A stretch of DNA of 64,000 nt from the NCBI GenBank assembly GCA_028023455.1, contig JAQFVV010000030.1, positions 514,501 through 578,500 on the forward strand. The letters are read 5' to 3'. This stretch comes from Epiperipatus broadwayi. Taxonomy: Eukaryota > Onychophora > Udeonychophora > Euonychophora > Peripatidae. Shown here one piece after another: positions 11,688 to 27,049 of the stretch. How positions within the stretch are numbered: position 1 is the first letter of the stretch; every line of letters starts with the position of its first letter. A program made the position numbers and the translations under genes. The notes below the pieces were generated by a model. It was not told the DNA's origin. It worked only from the letters and a program-made list of their open reading frames with translations, and ran no database searches.

Positions 11688-11850
11688 AATGAAAAAATAA
11701 AGGTATACAAAAGTAGAGTTAAAAATAAATATTGTAGTTCCACTTTATATATATATATCCATGAAAAAGATGCAGGCCACTTTATTAATTTTGATGAGGT
11801 TAAGGTTGTCTTCTTTGAGAGAAATGAAATAAAAAGAATATACACTTCCG
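11688..11850 (+). pseudogene. Penelope-like element GIY-YIG C-terminal fragment (right arm of inverted pair)
   Basis: Plus-strand reading gives EKDAGHFINFDEVKVVFFER then NEIKRIY (about 11763-11845), the counterpart of the left arm. The reverse complement of this arm aligns with 11525-11645. The right arm has an extra ~40 bp (around 11721-11760, with a short TA run) that interrupts the match. The 42-bp spacer (11646-11687) itself holds a 21-bp imperfect direct repeat. Confidence 0.7.
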
Positions 11851-12847
11851 GTTTGGGTTGTGAGTGAGAGCAGTTCCCTTGTTTAACTGATTCCACAAGA
11901 ATCGGAAGACTCACACAAGAGGGGAGTTGGTAAGAAGATGCATGATAAAACATAAGTGATCCCTTGTTCTACCCTTTTAAACATTTTCAAGCAATTATAA
12001 GTCAGATTTAAGCCAACATAACTCAACTTGTTATTTGTTACATTCTATGTAAATGACCACCATTAACCAAGCGAAAGCTGACATAAGTAATTACCAGAAT
12101 CATCAAAATAAGATTAAAACTGAGAAAATGAATTTAAAATGTAACCTAATAACCAAAAATGGAAAGTAATAAAAAAAAATCCTAATTTTGATGATGGAAC
12201 TAATTTAAAACGATTAGAAAATTAATACCTGTGAAAATAAAAGTGAAGAAAAAATGCTCAACGATGGTATGTATTCCCGGGAATTCAAATATAACTCCTG
12301 GTATCAAGAAATAAAACTGCTTTCAACAACTACAAAACAATCAGGGAGAGCACAAAACACTTCAAAAAACATGCCAGATGTAAAGATTAGTCAAAACCAT
12401 AGAAAAATGTTTTTCAAATGTTAAATTATTCATAAAAGAAAAATAATGATATCTTAGAGCTGAACCGGAAGTGGCCATATGTGGCAAAACTTTGCAGGAA
12501 AGAAAATTACTTTAAATATTGATTCGATCTCAAATTAACAATTAAACATTATGGATTATGATTTAAGTTACCTTTCTGCATAAAAATTAGAAATTTATGA
12601 TGACTAGATCAAAAGTTATTGGGTCACTCCCGGTGCGATTGGGACACCACAAAAATGAAAACATTTTTTAAAAATAAGTTTCAACATTGACTCAGATTCA
12701 TGAAGTGAATGATTTAGAGATTAAAATGGATTTATAGAAGATTATGGACCTAGACAGAAACATAAGTGGTTAACTACTCAATCCCTCTATATTTAAATTA
12801 TTAAGAAAAACCTGAAGATCAAGCACAAATCTTTAGACTTTATAATT
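11851..12847. other. AT-rich spacer, nothing recognised
   Basis: 11847-11960 is less AT-rich (CTTCCGGTTTGGGTTGTGAG...) and may be the rest of an element, but no family was recognised. Confidence 0.4.
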
Positions 12848-12932
12848 GAAACTTTAAAAACCAAGAAGTAGAACTCAACAAATGGTCAGATTTTATTATT
12901 GGAACTTTAAGAATCAAGAATTAGAACTCAAC
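12848..12932. repeat. 53-bp tandem duplication
   Basis: GAAACTTTAAAAACCAAGAAG... at 12848-12879 and GGAACTTTAAGAATCAAGAAT... at 12901-12932, each ending TAGAACTCAAC. Confidence 0.7.
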
Positions 12933-13745
12933 TTGGATTAAAAGAAGTCAATAGGATTAGTAAAGCATAATCACAATTGAAATTTTGTCACAATTTAGTT
13001 CAGAACAAAGTTATATGATATGAACTGAATCATGAACTTTGAGGACTTAATAGGATCATGTGTCTAATCATTGTTTTTTTTCTTTTAGGGTTTTGCCTAT
13101 TCATGTCCATTTTTTGCTGTATTTTCTAAATGTTTATACTCAGAACTATTCTTTTAGATACCTGCATTACCTAATCTATTGGAAAGGCAATTGCATTGCT
13201 TTGAGCCACTGTCCAATTGTTGAATATCAAGGTATCATTGTAGTCACTATGGCCCACTGCTGCAGGTGACACAATGTTGTCCCTGCACAGGTGGATCATA
13301 CTTTAGTGACTTAATAAAGTTGTTTTTTAAAAAAAGAATCTTTATTATTAAAAATTTCTGATTTTGAAACAACTTATTTAAAAGTTTTTTTAATATTAAA
13401 GGCATATGGGATGCAAATGGAATTGTTGGTGTTTAGTTTAAATATATTGTTATTTTGTAGTTCTTTACACTTAACAAGTCTGATTGTAGCAATGAAAATA
13501 TTTATCATGTGGTAAAGTTAATATTTTTTTTTTTTGATAACCTGGTTGAGTTGTAAATTTGGAGTGATTTTGATTATATATGTACAAAGTCATATATTTA
13601 AAGCCATTTATCCTATATATGCCAAAGGGTATATAATAAAAAAACATGATGTATCCCTTTTTGCAATATAAGGAATTATACACAAAATCATCATGAAAAA
13701 ATTAATCCAAAAAAGTTGATGGTTAATTAATTAAATTCTTTTTTA
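12933..13745. other. AT-rich spacer, nothing recognised
   Basis: The 69-codon open frame at 13060-13269 lies in slightly less AT-rich DNA but has no recognisable motif. I do not call it a gene. Confidence 0.45.
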
Positions 13746-14335
13746 CTTATTATAAAGTTTGCCTTGACATCAGATTGAAGATTTATGAACCATCTATCTT
13801 TTGCAAACATCGGGATTATTGTTTAAATAATAATAAATAGGAGTAAAATTTATAAGACTTTTTGAAATATCTATTTATTATTCTATTTTTGGTTACTCAC
13901 TTAAACATCTGGAAATTTAACAAATCTCAATTTATTGCAGTCCAAGTAACAAATTTCTTGTTTTTGTTAAGATCTTTGACTGAAGAGAAATATATAATTC
14001 ATCGTTTATTTATAGAAGTTAGCCTGACAATAGTTTGAAGATTTTAGGTATGAAAAAATGTGGGCTGTTACTCCATAATTAATATTTGTGAACTATCTAT
14101 TTTTATGCAAAATCAGATATATTATCTAAATAATAATGAATAGTGGTGGGGATTGGAAGTTTACGAATATGAATATTTATTAGTTTATTTTTAAAACATG
14201 TAGACTAATTGTAATTGTTGCAGTACAGATATCATCTTTCTTGTTTATATTAAGATATTAGACCAAGTAAAAGGCAAATTCTTTTTTTTATTCTAGAAAT
14301 TACCTTGATATCAGTTTTAAAATTACATTATAGAT
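13746..14335. repeat. imperfect tandem repeat, period ~260-281 bp, two units plus a partial third
   Basis: GCCTTGACATCAGATTGAAG (13761), AGCCTGACAATAGTTTGAAG (14021) and ACCTTGATATCAGTTTTAAA (14302) mark equivalent points. Each of the first two is followed by AACYATCTATYTTT, TTTAAATAATAAT and, later, TTGCAGT...CTTGTTT. No coding content is seen. Confidence 0.75.
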
Positions 14336-15304
14336 AAGCTTAGGATGTCATAATATGATTTATATGTGTGTGTATGAGATAACGTGTATATATGTGTGCA
14401 TTTAGAGAAATAAATTATTGAATAGGATGCCAGTAAGTTGTTGTGTTTCAAGATAGAATATATTACATATCATAAAAATATTGCTGGTGAAATACATAGG
14501 TATTGCAATAACAAATTTTAGCAAATATTTTATTACAATATATTGTAGCTTCTTCAAGTTGCTTGCTTAGATTTTTTCCCCAGCAATTAGATATGATTTC
14601 ACATTTTATTATTATAAGTATACTTACTAGTAATAGGTATAAACATTAATGTCATAGTTCATATGCAGCAAAATATGAGAGTAGGTTTTTAAGAAAGTAG
14701 CACTAATTACTGTTGATAAGTATTAAAAAAGCAAAAATACCAATTGCTTAAGAAATTTCCTGACATCTAAGCATCACAAGTGATGAGTTAAGTTTCAAAC
14801 CACCATCCTTTAGATTTTGAATATATTAACTCAACTACTTCATCAAATATTGCTTACAATTCAATTAATTTGCTCTAGAAAATATTAAAAATTTAGTAGT
14901 TAAAAATAATCAATTGTTCAACACACAAAAGTTCATTTGATATTCAGTATCATGCAATAATAGATTGATCTTCAATCTAGACATCCACAAGTTTGAGTTA
15001 GTCATGCTATTACTGAACAAAATCGTGCCAAATAGTTTAGTAGTAATTAATAGTGGTAAAAATATTTCTTTGACATACTATATTTATTATCTAGAGGATT
15101 AACAATCCCAGGTCTATGTGATGCTACCTATTGTAAATAAATCTAATGACTTTTTAAAATTCAATAATTGAAGAATGTAAAATCCTTTGAAAAAACTGAC
15201 ACACTATCTTACCAAATCTGATTTACATTTCAGGAATATTAACCATTAAATATTATATAAGTGAAATATTTAAAGATTATGCTTATTGTTTTTTCTAGGT
15301 GGAT
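14336..15304. other. AT-rich spacer, nothing recognised
   Basis: Short TG runs near 14365 only. No gene supported. Confidence 0.5.
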
Positions 15305-15560
15305 CTAACCTCAACTAATAATGTACCCAAAAAGTATAGATTGTCACATGATCATTATATCCTATGTTTGCATAAGCTGCTATTAGCTCTAGCAAATTCT
15401 CCATAGAGTAGTGTGACCCAGTGCAAGTTTTAGCAAACAATGGAAGCAGAAAAGTCTGTGCATAACATTTCCATCTATCCAATATTTTCAAACTAGTTAC
15501 TAGCTTGTGACTTTCATCAGTAATGAGCTTTGGATTTGAAAGCATTTCACCTAGATCTAA
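15305..15560 (-). repeat. dispersed repeat family D2, copy 1 (inverted relative to copy 2)
   Basis: On the minus strand: TTAGATCTAGGTGAAATGC, CAAATCCAAAGCTCATTACT, GATGAAAGTCACAAGCTAGT, ACTAGTTTGAAAATATTGGAT, TTATGCACAGACTTTTCTGC, TTGCACTGGGTCACACTACT. The same landmarks in the same order occur in copies 2 and 4 (15600-15835, 39225-39760). Open frames across it are accidental. Confidence 0.8.
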
Positions 15561-15599
15561 GGATTGAAAACATTAAGTTGCTTTCATTTTAAATTCCTA

Positions 15600-15835
15600 G
15601 ATCTATAGTTAAATAAATTGATAAAAGATGGCTGCTTGAGAGTTGCATTTAATCATTAGATCTAGGTTCATTGCTCTCAGATCCAAAGCTCCTTACTGAT
15701 AAAAGAGAAAAGTTAAAAACTAGTCTGGAGATATTGGATAAATATGCATTACATGAGGATTTTATGCACATACCTTCCTGCATCTGTTAATTAATAAGGT
15801 TTGCACTGGGTGTCACTACTATATAAAGACTGTTA
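15600..15835 (+). repeat. dispersed repeat family D2, copy 2
   Basis: TTAGATCTAGGTTCATTGC (15656), CAGATCCAAAGCTCCTTACT, ACTAGTCTGGAGATATTGGA, TTTTATGCACATACCTTCCT, TTTGCACTGGGTGTCACTAC. It forms an inverted pair with copy 1 across ~95 bp. Confidence 0.8.
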
Positions 15836-16228
15836 CTTGAAATACAGATTAATGAACTCATTTATAAATCATTTAAAAGTATGTATGTTATGGATTACAA
15901 AAATGCCTGTGAAATAGTATTTTCAAATTCACTATAGTAATATTAATGGATTGAAACATTTAAGCATAATGACAGGATTTCATTGATTAATGAAATGTTA
16001 GACCTTCTATATTATGATTATCACAAGGAATTTATAGAATTTTTACCATCTGATAAATCAACTATTAATCTTACTCTGAAATTAAACTTGTTATTCATGT
16101 GTCAATTTGAAGTTCTTGTTACATACAGTAGTACTCTTCCATTCACATACTGAATCAAATCCATGACTAGATATCCCAAAACACTGTTAATGGGGAACCA
16201 TATTGTGATGTGCATTTTAAGACAAATG
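15836..16228. other. AT-rich spacer, nothing recognised
   Basis: No supported feature. Confidence 0.5.
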
Positions 16229-16267
<39 letters not shown>

Positions 16268-16277
16268 CGAGAGAGAC
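16229..16277. repeat. compound (TA)n(GA)n microsatellite
   Basis: (TA)11 at 16229-16250 followed by (GA)n with one GC interruption to 16276. Confidence 0.95.
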
Positions 16278-16489
16278 ATGGTTAACATACATGCACATAT
16301 GTATATGGGTGTACACATTAAATATACACTGTGAATAAGAAAAGGTAATATGATATATTAATTTTTGATATTTTATGCACTTTATTATTATGATTTTAAT
16401 AATAGTAATTTCATTCTTTTTTTCTATTTAGAAAATCGTCAATAATGTGAAAGGTTAAAACCTTCAACAGAAGCACCTTAAAATGCTTA

Positions 16490-16880
16490 TGTGACAATCA
16501 ATCAGATATAATAATGATTGCACTTGGAACTCTCAATTCAAGAACACAAGCCAGAACATGAGTGTCAGAAATTTTACATCGGTGAATCGAGATGTTCTGT
16601 GGAAAAAAGATTGAAGGAGCATCAATTATTATATAACCGAATTAAAAATAACGTAAATAGTCAATTTAATACAGCTTCAGTATTCTTTGACCATGAAAAA
16701 ACTTGTAATTATAAGTGTACATTTAATAGTAATGAAATAAAAATATTAATGGAAGAAAGAAATCATAAAAAGAAGAAAATTTAAGAGGCAATATTAATTG
16801 ATAAATATAAGAATGATGTTATTAATAGGCAAGTTGCGAATACGGCTATACACAGCTTATGGAAATATACGTATCATTAA
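16490..16880 (+). pseudogene. Penelope-like element, GIY-YIG endonuclease domain and 3' end of ORF
   Basis: The endonuclease half of a Penelope-like reverse transcriptase, which nicks DNA for insertion. The open piece 16518-16784 reads ECQKFYIGESRCSVEKRLKE then HQLLYNR. FYIGES is the YIG-GET-like core and R-x3-VEKRLKEH carries the helix arginine and histidine of GIY-YIG enzymes. FDHEKTCNYKCTF and EIKILMEERNHKKKKI follow, with the late glutamate (EER). After a TAA at 16782-16784 the same frame continues EAILIDKYKNDVINRQVA and ends at TAA 16878-16880, so only one stop separates it from an open domain. The RT part is missing: a 5'-truncated copy. A CTGANGA-hairpin-GAAA motif lies 28 bases after the stop. 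Confidence 0.85.
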
Positions 16881-16893
16881 GTTTGAAAATTTG

Positions 16894-16958
16894 AAATTCA
16901 GTTAAAGCTGACGAGGATTACTACATAATCGATAATCGAAAGCGCTACAAAAGAATTT
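16894..16958 (+). ncRNA. hammerhead-ribozyme-like motif after Penelope ORF
   Basis: CTGACGA (16908-16914), then a hairpin with GATTA (16916-16920) and TAATC (16926-16930 or 16933-16937), then GAAA (16938-16941) overlapping the palindrome AGCGCT (16941-16946). AAATTC (16894-16899) can pair with GAATTT (16953-16958) to close the structure. This is the order CUGANGA-stem II-GAAA-stem III-stem I of a type I hammerhead. Stem III is tiny and stem I is not contiguous, so activity is doubtful. Penelope-like elements are known to carry hammerhead motifs. Related hairpin-GAAA-AGYGCT sequences follow the copies at 35135 and 48278. Confidence 0.4.
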
Positions 16959-21349
<4,391 letters not shown>

Positions 21350-21790
21350 GGCTGCAGACATCATTGATTTCTTTCTCAATTTACATTCATGTAAAAGTAA
21401 ATAATTTTTTATTAAAATCTTACTATTTTTCCAAAATAATTATCTTTTCAGCATATTTTATCAAAATACATTATAATATGTAAATAAATGCCAGCAAAAT
21501 CCTCTAAAACATTTATTTTTGTTTGAAAATCAAATAAAGAGCTTGGGGCAATGAAAATTGTTGACACATATCACAATTGTTGTTTGGGCTGGTATTTTTT
21601 CAATTTACGTTGCTGTAAAAGTAAGGAATTTTTTACTAAAATCTTACTATTTTTCTAAAATAATTATATTTTTGACATATGTTATGAAAATAATTTATAA
21701 TATGTACAAATAATAATAATAATAATAAAACAGTCTAAAAAATAAATTTTATTTTGAAAACCAAAATTATTGACAGGTGCTCTTCTTATA
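21350..21790. repeat. tandem duplication, period 224 bp
   Basis: CAATTTACATTCATGTAAAA (21377) and CAATTTACGTTGCTGTAAAA (21601) mark the two units. Both continue AATCTTACTATTTTTC, AAAATAATTAT, ATAATATGTA and AACATTTATTTTTGTTTGAAAA-like sequence. The second unit contains a short (AAT)n. Confidence 0.8.
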
Positions 21791-23859
21791 GTTGGATGGG
21801 AACCAACGAATTAACATCTAGGAAAGTCTGCCTTCTCCCATTGTTGTAGCTTCTTATGTTAATATTATTGATTTTTTGTTTGTAATAATTCTAGAGAGGG
21901 AATCATCTTACAGTACTTTTTTAAGCTTTAAAATAAGCATAAAATCTATGGTAATGCAAAAACTGGTGGTTTTCAAGTGACTTGAAGCCATGTACATCAA
22001 TCCATGGTTGTAAATGCATGAATGTGACCTCTGAGAGAATTAATTAATTTGAAGCTGGAAAGTTACAATGTAGGAAAGAACAGACAAGGCATGATTTAAA
22101 AATGTAATTAAAAGTCATGAGTTCAAACCTAAGCAGTTATTTAATTCAGTTTGACTATTAAAAGATTAATGAAGTGATGTATAATACATGTTTTAAAAAG
22201 TCAGTAGCATCATAAAGGCATATATTTCTGTTGAAAAGTAGAACAAGTTATAAATTGCTTCATAATTTATTTTATTTTAAGTGCTATTGTAGTAAATAAT
22301 TATGTAGACTTGCCTCCAATGGAAAATGTTTTAAACCAGAATAAATATAACTGGTTGATATTTTTTATTTTTCTTTATCTAAGTATGCAAAGTTACTATT
22401 TGGTAGAGGTACACATTAAAATATGTGTTATTAGATGCAATGATAGGATCATATTCTCTGTAGAGATTGTAAATGATTTTTTTTATTAAGTTAATCGCAT
22501 TGCTACAATGTTGTGTTAAATTCAAATTTATAATTTTCAACTTAATTTGTAAATAAATGTTATTTGTTAATTAAAATTTGGTGTTGTGTCTTAATGTTTT
22601 GGTACCCACAAAATCCAAAAATCTTAATAATATGCAATGTTAAATAATTGTTTTAATGCTTATTCAGGTAAAGACTCATTACAAAAGTTTAATTATTTAT
22701 TGACTTGGTATATTTTTATGAAATATGAAATTTCCTCTAAAGATACACCCATACTTTGCTTAACAGATTATTATTGTTACACAACAAACATATGGAAAGA
22801 AATTTACTTTCAAATTAATTATTATTTTCATTTTAATAAATTTATTATGTGATTGTCTAATATCTTGAATGGACATAAAATATTTTTTCCACTTTTGGTA
22901 TTCAAATGCACTCCCAGTCAATAGTAATGTTGTTCAAAATTTAAAGTTGGTAGCTATTTGGTAATTTGTAAGACTTTATTATTATTGGTTAAGGAAAAGC
23001 AGACATTGGTTAATAACAAATTTGTAAAACCACCAATAGAAATTTAGCATTGATTATAAGGACCCTGAGACGATAAGATTCCAATTTTGAATTAAGAGCT
23101 CATAAACTTGTTGTTATAGAATTTATATGGCATTGTGAATTAATAAAATCGATAAGATTAATTGTTTATTCCATGCATATCTGATCATGACTATACAATA
23201 TTGTAAAGTTAAAGATAATAAAGTTTATGGAAACAAGAGAGTGTAGAAAATTTTTTGTCAGAAATAAATTAATTGTAACCATGCTGTTGGTGATTTATGT
23301 TGGAATACTGAGGTCATTAAAGTGTTGTGAGAGTGAGTCGAGGATTCTGCTCTTTTTTTAGTTTATTAATAATATTTTATGTTTATTATTGATATAATTC
23401 TCTGTGTTTTTGACATGAATTTTCAAAGCAATGATGGAATCTTGATCATTAGCCAATATGGAGTTATTATTATTTAATGTATTTGAAGATGTTAACAAGC
23501 TATAGCTTCCTCGAATCATATGTTGTCATTTGTCTAGATGAGTAAATTGGCTCTCATGCTAGGTTTATTTTATTCAGTATCCTTGTGAGATGTAGGAAAG
23601 CTGTGTATATTATTTAAAAGTTAAATTATTTCAAAAGCTAATAAATCATTTACCTTATAAATTAATAATTCATAAATCTATAAATCCATCAAACTGGTTA
23701 TGTTAAGTTTACAATTTGACACCCTGTTGTTGCTCTTTTTCTCTTGAGATTGTAATTGGGTCATTTGTTAACATGATGGCCTGAATGATAAATAATTATC
23801 ATGTTAGGGTCACTCCATCCTGATCTGTATAATTCTCCTTTTTAGTGGTTATAACACAT

Positions 23860-23860
<1 letters not shown>
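21791..23860. other. AT-rich spacer, nothing recognised
   Basis: No gene, RNA or repeat supported on either strand. Confidence 0.5.

Positions 23861-23896
<36 letters not shown>
23861..23896. repeat. compound (CA)n(TA)n microsatellite
   Basis: ACACACACACA followed by ten or more TA units. Confidence 0.95.
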
Positions 23897-23902
<6 letters not shown>

Positions 23903-26519
23903 TTCATATAGTGATATTTAACATTTCACAAAAGTTATAATGGCTGGCACTCATTCTTTTGAAATTAATTTTTTTTTTTGTTTTCATTTTAAAATTGTGG
24001 GAAAACCATATGGACTATCCATGTACCAAAATGATTATTCTCTGTGGCTTGATTGTTTTTTTAATATGGTATATGGCATGTCAAAATCGGACAAAATTTG
24101 ATTTTTTATTAATTTTTCTAGTAATGATTCCATTTTATTTTTTTCTGCACAATTTATTACATTGTACAGAAAAAATAATGGTATAAATGTTTTAATAACA
24201 AAATATAATTAGAAAATGGATTCACCATGATTAGAAGATTTTGCAATTTCAAGGCCTTCATCCCAAAAATAAACCTGACAACATATATTATATGTAAGTA
24301 TACAATTTTATATTTTTTTATTATTTGATTATTATTATTATTATTTTAGATGTTTTTATTTATGTTTTTGTCTTTGTACTAATGTTTCTGAGTAGTATAT
24401 AAATTATAAATGTAAACTAGGCAATTATGTGCAATGCAATTTTGGGCCTTAGATCCAAATTTGAGGCAACTATATTTTGTAGACATAATGACTCTCAAAA
24501 GGTTTAATAATTTATTAGCATGTCTGTGTTTGTATGTATGTGTACTAGCATATCTTCTCATATAACAAGTGATGGTTTTAACAGCATCAAAGGAATTAGG
24601 TTATTATGGAGTAGTGCAATGTAAATTTTAGACTAATTGTCAGAAGCACAGAAAGGTTGCAGTTGATGAACCTATCACAAAATTTACTAGGCATGGTTAC
24701 CATGCAATAATATTCACTCTTAAAATCAATTAAAACATTTCATGTGGTGTGTGTGTGTGTGTGGTGAGAACCGCAATGGTTATGTTTACCATGTGGACTT
24801 GAATGCAGGCAAAGAATCAAATCCAGATTCTTGCCTATGTCTTGGTACTAATGCTGTGTAGTCAGTAGTTTTGCCACTTCTTGCATCAAATTATTTTTAA
24901 TTTATATTCAAATAAATTATTTCTCTGTGGAACAATAAATATAATAAGATAGCATTATTGGTGTGCACAAAATATATAAAATGAAAAGAGGAGACCCATT
25001 TTACAATTGATAAAGATAGTGGTCTTTAATTTCTAGTTTTGGATAGACAAGAAGCCAATTTTTATGATTACAAATGCATGTTCACTTTCTGAAAATGATT
25101 TATTTTGTATCTTTTATTTGGAAGAATCTTTTTTTATAGATGCTTTGAGATGTTTTAACTTCTGGGGTACAAGAAAATATGATGAATTCTTATTGTTCTT
25201 TTTTGTTCTGAAGCCTTTGGTTATTTCATGTAAGCATTATTATATGCAGTTTGAATGAGAATACTGTGAAAAATACAAGGAAATTATCAAGGAAGATGTA
25301 ATTTTAAATTTAGTTAATGGTAAATTAAAAATTATGAACAAATAATAAAGTAATAATTTTTGGGATATTGAAATTTCTTTTTGTTTCCTTGCTTTTTTTA
25401 ATAGTAATCACTATTGTACTTAGCGTTACATTTTTCCTTAGTTTTTCTATTTTCTGCTAATATAAAGCATTTTGCATTAATTTTATTACAACTGAAGTTA
25501 TTGTAAAAATTGGTCACAAATCAATTATTTAAAAAATTTAATATGGTGCTAAACATTGCAAAACAGTTACAGTAATAACAAAGAAAAAGTTGTATTTTTT
25601 ATGTTTTTTATAAATCAATGTATGATTAAAAATACACTTTATAATTTTTTTTTTACTTATCAAAAAAAAATCGGATTTAATTTAAAATTGAATGGTAGAA
25701 ATTAGATAATTTTTATTTATTTTGTTGTTTTCAAAAAACAGCAACTAGGAATTAGCTGATTTATTTTCTATAACATTTTTATTTTTAATGCTTTGTTATT
25801 AATTAATTAAATAAAAATATGGTAATTAAATTGATAAAAATATACCAGCTGAAGTTCTCAAACATTTTATTTAACAGTGACTATAAAATATATGCTTGTG
25901 GCATTTGGTAAAGAGAATTTTTCTAGAATTGATGGAGAGATATGATATGCTTTTGTAAAATGTTTTTATCAAGAGGAAATGATTTTTCCTAGAAAAAATG
26001 GCATATTGTGTGTAGGAAGTTATCTGTGACTTGTAAAAGAAACTTACATTGAAGCAATACTAATAAAACTTTAGATCTTGAATGTAAAATTGAGTGTAGT
26101 AATTTATCCCAGGAAATAAAATTTATTATTTTATGGAGCTTGAATTATTTTATAGACAAAATGCAGATGAGTAAATGGATCAAAGAAAGCAATATGGAAT
26201 AAATGCCTTATAGAATAATTGATGGCCTTTCTCACATCATCATTACCACGTGATTTTGTTATGTGGAAAATTTAAATTAAAAAATCCTTGAATCCAAGAA
26301 ACCTTGTTGTCTTTACAGTGTACATCAAAAAAAATGTTTAAAATCCTCATTGAAAAGTAAAAAAGCAAAAAAAATATAGTACAACTACTGATATTTATTA
26401 TTTTGCTCTCTTCTAAGATAGATTACATCCGGATGTCTTTTTTAAAACTGTTTTAATTTAGGTGTAAAAAAAATTGTCCACCCAAAAAGTAAAGTTATTT
26501 ATTCATATGCATGTGTATA
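23897..26519. other. AT-rich spacer with short TG repeat
   Basis: (TG)n at 24745-24762 followed by slightly GC-richer DNA to 24880, in which 24808-24875 (minus strand) has a GAATC/GATTC arm and GGCAAA/TTTGCC ends but no anticodon arm. No gene supported elsewhere; 23959-24186 and 25064-25258 are open by chance as far as I can tell. Confidence 0.45.
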
Positions 26520-26541
26520 TATATATATATATATATATACT
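26520..26541. repeat. (TA)n microsatellite abutting Penelope fragment
   Basis: About ten TA units ending where the Penelope reading frame begins. Confidence 0.9.
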
Positions 26542-26766
26542 TTTAAATTTTATTCAAATAATGTAAATATAAATTTTAAGTTTGATATTGAAAGTGTTAA
26601 GTTTCTTCATGAAGAGAGCAAGAATAATAAAAGAAGAATTAAGGAGGCAATTTTAATAAATAGAAATAAATTGAATATAATTAATAGACAAGCTGCTAAA
26701 ATTAAAAGTTGTGATTCATCGGATTTGAATATTTTTGCAGTTTCAAAGACTATATATAATAGTTAA
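26542..26766 (+). pseudogene. Penelope-like element, C-terminal end of GIY-YIG domain
   Basis: One open frame of ~74 codons to TAA 26764-26766, starting directly after a (TA)n. It reads FDIESVKFLHEESKNNKRRI, then KEAILINRNKLNIINRQAA. The KRRIKEAILI...INRQ segment equals EAILIDKYKNDVINRQVA of the 16490 copy and RRKLKEAYFINLDENSLNKR of the 35105 copy, placing it at the very end of the endonuclease domain. The catalytic YIG/GET core and the whole RT are absent. Downstream the sequence passes into a second (TA)n at 26775, so the 3' UTR motif seen in other copies is missing. In-frame and stop-free, but only a fragment. Confidence 0.75.
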
Positions 26767-26774
26767 TTACCATT

Positions 26775-26835
26775 ATATATATATATATATATTGTTATTA
26801 TAATATATTTTTTAATTAACAGACATTTTATTTGT

Positions 26836-26868
<33 letters not shown>

Positions 26869-26870
26869 AT
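26775..26870. repeat. two (TA)n runs, the second with (CA)n
   Basis: TA repeats at about 26775-26793 and CA/TA repeats at 26836-26870, separated by ~40 bp. Confidence 0.9.
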
Positions 26871-27049
26871 AAACCATTAAGCAGAGATATAGTATGCTAT
26901 AATGGAGAAAATTGTACATAATGTGTTCAGAAAACTTTGTATTTATTTAATGATAAAATATATATAAAATAAAATATTTAAGTTCGTAAATCTGCACAAA
27001 ATGGGTCATCAACAAAAGTATTATGGAACATTTAGTTTTATACTATGAT

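Noticed and set aside
13060-13269. Possible host exon after TTTTTTTTCTTTTAG
   Set aside because: Polypyrimidine-AG is common in AT-rich DNA; no recognisable protein and no partner exon.
24808-24875. Possible tRNA on the minus strand
   Set aside because: A T-arm-like GAATC/GATTC and GGCAAA/TTTGCC ends exist, but there is no anticodon arm and the T loop lacks the B-box consensus.
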